DNA of 8,907 bases from Gemmatimonadaceae bacterium (GTDB lineage Bacteria; Gemmatimonadota; Gemmatimonadetes; Gemmatimonadales; Gemmatimonadaceae). Under the pieces are notes generated by a model. That model did not search any database. It saw nothing but the letters and a program-made list of their open reading frames with translations, and was not told where the DNA came from. The first letter of the stretch is position 1; each line of letters opens with the position of its first letter. A program made the translations under genes and the position numbers. This document shows, in pieces, positions 7,060 through 8,907 of the stretch. The stretch spans positions 1 through 8,907 of the forward strand of contig JALOPO010000099.1 in the NCBI GenBank assembly GCA_025453855.1, written 5' to 3'.

Positions 7060-7247
7060 TGCGCATGGATCGCACGGGGACCGTGGATGGCGCCACGCCG
7101 GCGGGCTCCCTCGCCGCGGCGCTCCCCCTGCTCGATGCCGACGGGGCGGCGCTGGTGCTCCACGCCAGACCCGACGACAACGTGACGGATCCGTCCGGCA
7201 ATGCCGGCGCGCGGGTGGCGTGCGGGGTGATCGTCGCCGACAAGTAG
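7032..7247 (+). pseudogene. Frame-shifted second half of the Cu/Zn superoxide dismutase domain
   Basis: Read in the frame beginning at 7032, the sequence gives HLGDLPDLVMRMDRTGT and continues through ALPLLDADGAALVLHARPDD to DPSGNAGARVACGVIVADK and a TAG at 7245-7247. This is the C-terminal half of a bacterial SodC. It holds the Zn-ligand His and Asp of HxGD, the last Cu-ligand His in LHARPDD, the active-site Arg in GNAGAR and the second disulfide Cys in ACG. None of these is present in the preceding frame. The piece lacks its own Shine-Dalgarno and signal peptide; GTG 7056 is in frame but lies inside the domain. It is therefore the continuation of the upstream fusion after a frameshift rather than an independent gene. 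Confidence 0.8.
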
Positions 7248-7275
7248 CCGGCGGTGTTCGCGCGCGCGCTGGACG

Positions 7276-8907
7276 CTACTGGAACCGCGCCACCGCGTAG
7301 GTCTCGAAGCGCCAGCGTCCATCGCGCTCGAGCGAGCGGGCCGCGTCGAAGCGGAACAGCCCGTTGAAGAAGGCGACACCGGCGCCGGCGCTCCGGATCG
7401 CACGACCCGCGCCGTCGAAGAGGCGGTCGCGATCCCCGGCCCACCCCGCATCGGCGAAGACGGCGGGCTGTACCCGACCGCGTCGCTGCCACGAGAGCTC
7501 GCCGCGCCCGAGCCAGAACGCATCGCCACGACGCGACCCGGCGGTGACGCCGCGCACCGTCTGCCAGCCACCCACGTTCCACCAGCGCTGCACCGGGAGC
7601 TCGCCGACGCTCGACCCCGCGCTCCCGCTCGCGAGCAGGCGCAGCCGACCGGGGAGCCGCCGCTCGGCCGTGAGGTCGAAGGCGGCGCGACCATACGAGA
7701 ACGATCCGGTGGCGGCCTCGCCCCGCACGTCGCTGCTCAGGCGCCAGGGCGAGCCGTCGTCGCCGAGTGCACGACGCCAGCGCGCACTCGCGCCGCCGAG
7801 GGTGCCGGGCTGCGCACGGATCGTGTCGATGATGTTCGACGTGAAGCCGGCGTTGCCATCCCACAGCCGCGCAAGCGCCCAGTTCGTCCCCTGCCGCGCA
7901 TCCCACTGGTGTTCGGCGAAGAGGCGCCAGGTGAGCCCGCCGCGCGCGAACGACTCGCGCGTTCCCGTGAGCTCCACGCCTCCGGCGCGATGGTAGAACT
8001 GCTCGTCGAGCCCCTGGATGAGGTTCTGGATCGACGCACCGAGCGCGAAGGCGGCACCGTAGTCGTCGGACTGCACCAGGCGACGGTAGGCCGCCGCTCG
8101 CCACGCGCTCCGCCCCGACGCACGCCGCAGCGCCAGCTCGGCGTTCGGCTCGCGATCGGCGATCCCGAGGCGTGCACTCGCCTCCCAGTCGTAGCCGAGG
8201 CCGAGCTCCTGCCGCAGCGCGCCGCCGACGCTCAGCCCCTCGATGCGGTTGTAGCGCACGAACTCCGCGTTCAGTGCGTGCCACGTGACCGGCTGCGGCG
8301 CCCATGTCGCCTGCCGATCGAGGCGCAACGCGGCGGCCAGCTGCTCACGCTCCGCCGTGCCCCACGTGCGCTCGTTCTCCGCCAGTACGTCGGTGGTGAA
8401 CTCGCGCGAGTTGGCGAGCGTCGCCTCGTCGCACGGCACGACCACCTGCGTGGGAAGTCGTGCGCCGTAGCGCGAGCTGGTCAGCGTGTAGCTGCCGGTC
8501 GCGGCACACTCGGCCGTCCGCACGCTGTCCGCGCGGGTGCGCCATCGCTTCCACGACGAGTCGCGCCAGGCCCGCACCACGACCAGCGAGTCGCTCGCCA
8601 GGCGCGTGCCCGTGCGCCGTGCGGAGAGCACGCTGTCCAGGCGGCTGAGGGAGTCGTAGTGCGCACGCACGGCCAGGCGCGCGTCGGAGAAGCGCGCGGG
8701 TGCCACGAAGTCGCGGCCGTTCACGTCCGCGTAGTCGAAGCGCTGCTCGATGCGGATCAGCACGCGCGCGTTCGCGGCCTGCACGCGCCCCTCCGCCACC
8801 TGCATGCGCGGGAGCCAGAAGCGCCCCTCGTACAGCCCGTGCTCGATGGTCACGGCGGTGATCTCGCCCCGCAGCGGCGAGACGAGCCAGGTGAGCCAGC
8901 GCGGCGG
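7276..8907 (-). CDS. Outer-membrane protein with DUF5686/Omp85-like C-terminal barrel, 5' partial
   Basis: Numbered from the in-frame GTG at 8853 (525 residues to the stop). The frame remains open to the window edge, encoding PPRWLTWLVSPLRGEITA ahead of it, and the sequence reads as continuous, so the real start is outside the window. Residues 1-45 (EHGLYEGRFWLPR ... IRIEQRFDYADVNG) look like the end of an N-terminal beta-rich domain. Residues ~50-190 are a charged, mainly helical region with one Cys pair, C116 and C141. From ~198 the motif RYNRIEGLSVG (200-210) opens a strand-rich barrel like that of DUF5686 proteins. A VRG motif (433-435, in GGWQTVRGV), as in Omp85 family loop L6, precedes the last strands, and the protein ends YAVARFQ. 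Function unknown; outer-membrane barrel location is likely. It converges on the SOD remnant with a 28-bp gap that holds no clear terminator. Confidence 0.75.
   Translation of the reverse strand, partial: PPRWLTWLVSPLRGEITAVTIEHGLYEGRFWLPRMQVAEGRVQAANARVLIRIEQRFDYADVNGRDFVAPARFSDARLAVRAHYDSLSRLDSVLSARRTGTRLASDSLVVVRAWRDSSWKRWRTRADSVRTAECAATGSYTLTSSRYGARLPTQVVVPCDEATLANSREFTTDVLAENERTWGTAEREQLAAALRLDRQATWAPQPVTWHALNAEFVRYNRIEGLSVGGALRQELGLGYDWEASARLGIADREPNAELALRRASGRSAWRAAAYRRLVQSDDYGAAFALGASIQNLIQGLDEQFYHRAGGVELTGTRESFARGGLTWRLFAEHQWDARQGTNWALARLWDGNAGFTSNIIDTIRAQPGTLGGASARWRRALGDDGSPWRLSSDVRGEAATGSFSYGRAAFDLTAERRLPGRLRLLASGSAGSSVGELPVQRWWNVGGWQTVRGVTAGSRRGDAFWLGRGELSWQRRGRVQPAVFADAGWAGDRDRLFDGAGRAIRSAGAGVAFFNGLFRFDAARSLERDGRWRFETYAVARFQ

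Noticed and set aside
7056..7247. Independent small gene starting at GTG 7056
   Set aside because: The start falls inside a conserved SOD segment. The SOD sequence continues upstream of it to 7032, and no ribosome binding site is present.
7235..7253. Small inverted repeat CGCCG/CGGCG around the stop codon of the SOD remnant as a terminator
   Set aside because: Only a 5-bp stem with no T-run. Such repeats are expected by chance at this base composition.
7031..8305. Minus-strand 424-codon frame overlapping the outer-membrane barrel gene
   Set aside because: It is a different frame from the barrel gene, Arg/Ala-rich, and lacks beta-strand alternation; the overlapping frame has barrel motifs and an outer-membrane C-terminus.
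1..8907. CRISPR arrays, tRNA or rRNA genes, insertion sequences, toxin-antitoxin or defence genes
   Set aside because: No regularly spaced repeats, cloverleaf or rRNA sequence, transposase motif or terminal inverted repeats were seen on either strand.

Overview
The window is a very GC-rich stretch with strong third-position G/C bias (CTC, GTC and GAC codons dominate). It carries mostly cell-envelope and signalling genes. Gene content and codon style suggest a free-living Gram-negative bacterium, most likely of Gemmatimonadota type. That is an inference from style and from the types of protein, because no marker gene or RNA gene is present. The Gram-negative cell plan is better supported: two proteins end in outer-membrane beta-barrels and one has a lipoprotein signal.

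Layout: (1) 3-2180 (+), a patatin-like phospholipase joined to a POTRA-like segment and a BamA-like barrel (type Vd autotransporter architecture), cut at its 5' end by the window edge. (2) 2181-2329, an intergenic region with small inverted and direct repeats. (3) 2330-5011 (+), a membrane-anchored PAS-PAS-GGDEF-EAL cyclic-di-GMP enzyme with both catalytic domains intact by motif. (4) 5022-5474 (-), a four-helix DUF2269-type membrane protein, convergent with (3); a short hairpin contains both stop codons. (5) 5596-7059 (+), a lipoprotein-like PQQ-dependent aldose sugar dehydrogenase (YliI/Asd type) fused in one reading frame to the first half of a Cu/Zn superoxide dismutase. The second half of the SOD continues in another frame at 7032-7247, so the fusion is broken by a frameshift. 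The dehydrogenase part also appears to lack about 19 family-conserved residues. (6) 7276-8907 (-), a large outer-membrane protein with a DUF5686/Omp85-like C-terminal barrel, also cut by the window edge.

How they fit: there is no obvious multi-gene operon. The patatin and the c-di-GMP gene share a strand with 149 bp between them. The remaining genes alternate in strand (convergent, divergent, convergent). No mobile element, CRISPR array, tRNA or rRNA is visible, and I do not see a clear new multi-gene system. The most notable object is the sugar dehydrogenase-SOD fusion with its two apparent deletions, which is either a decaying gene or an assembly problem.
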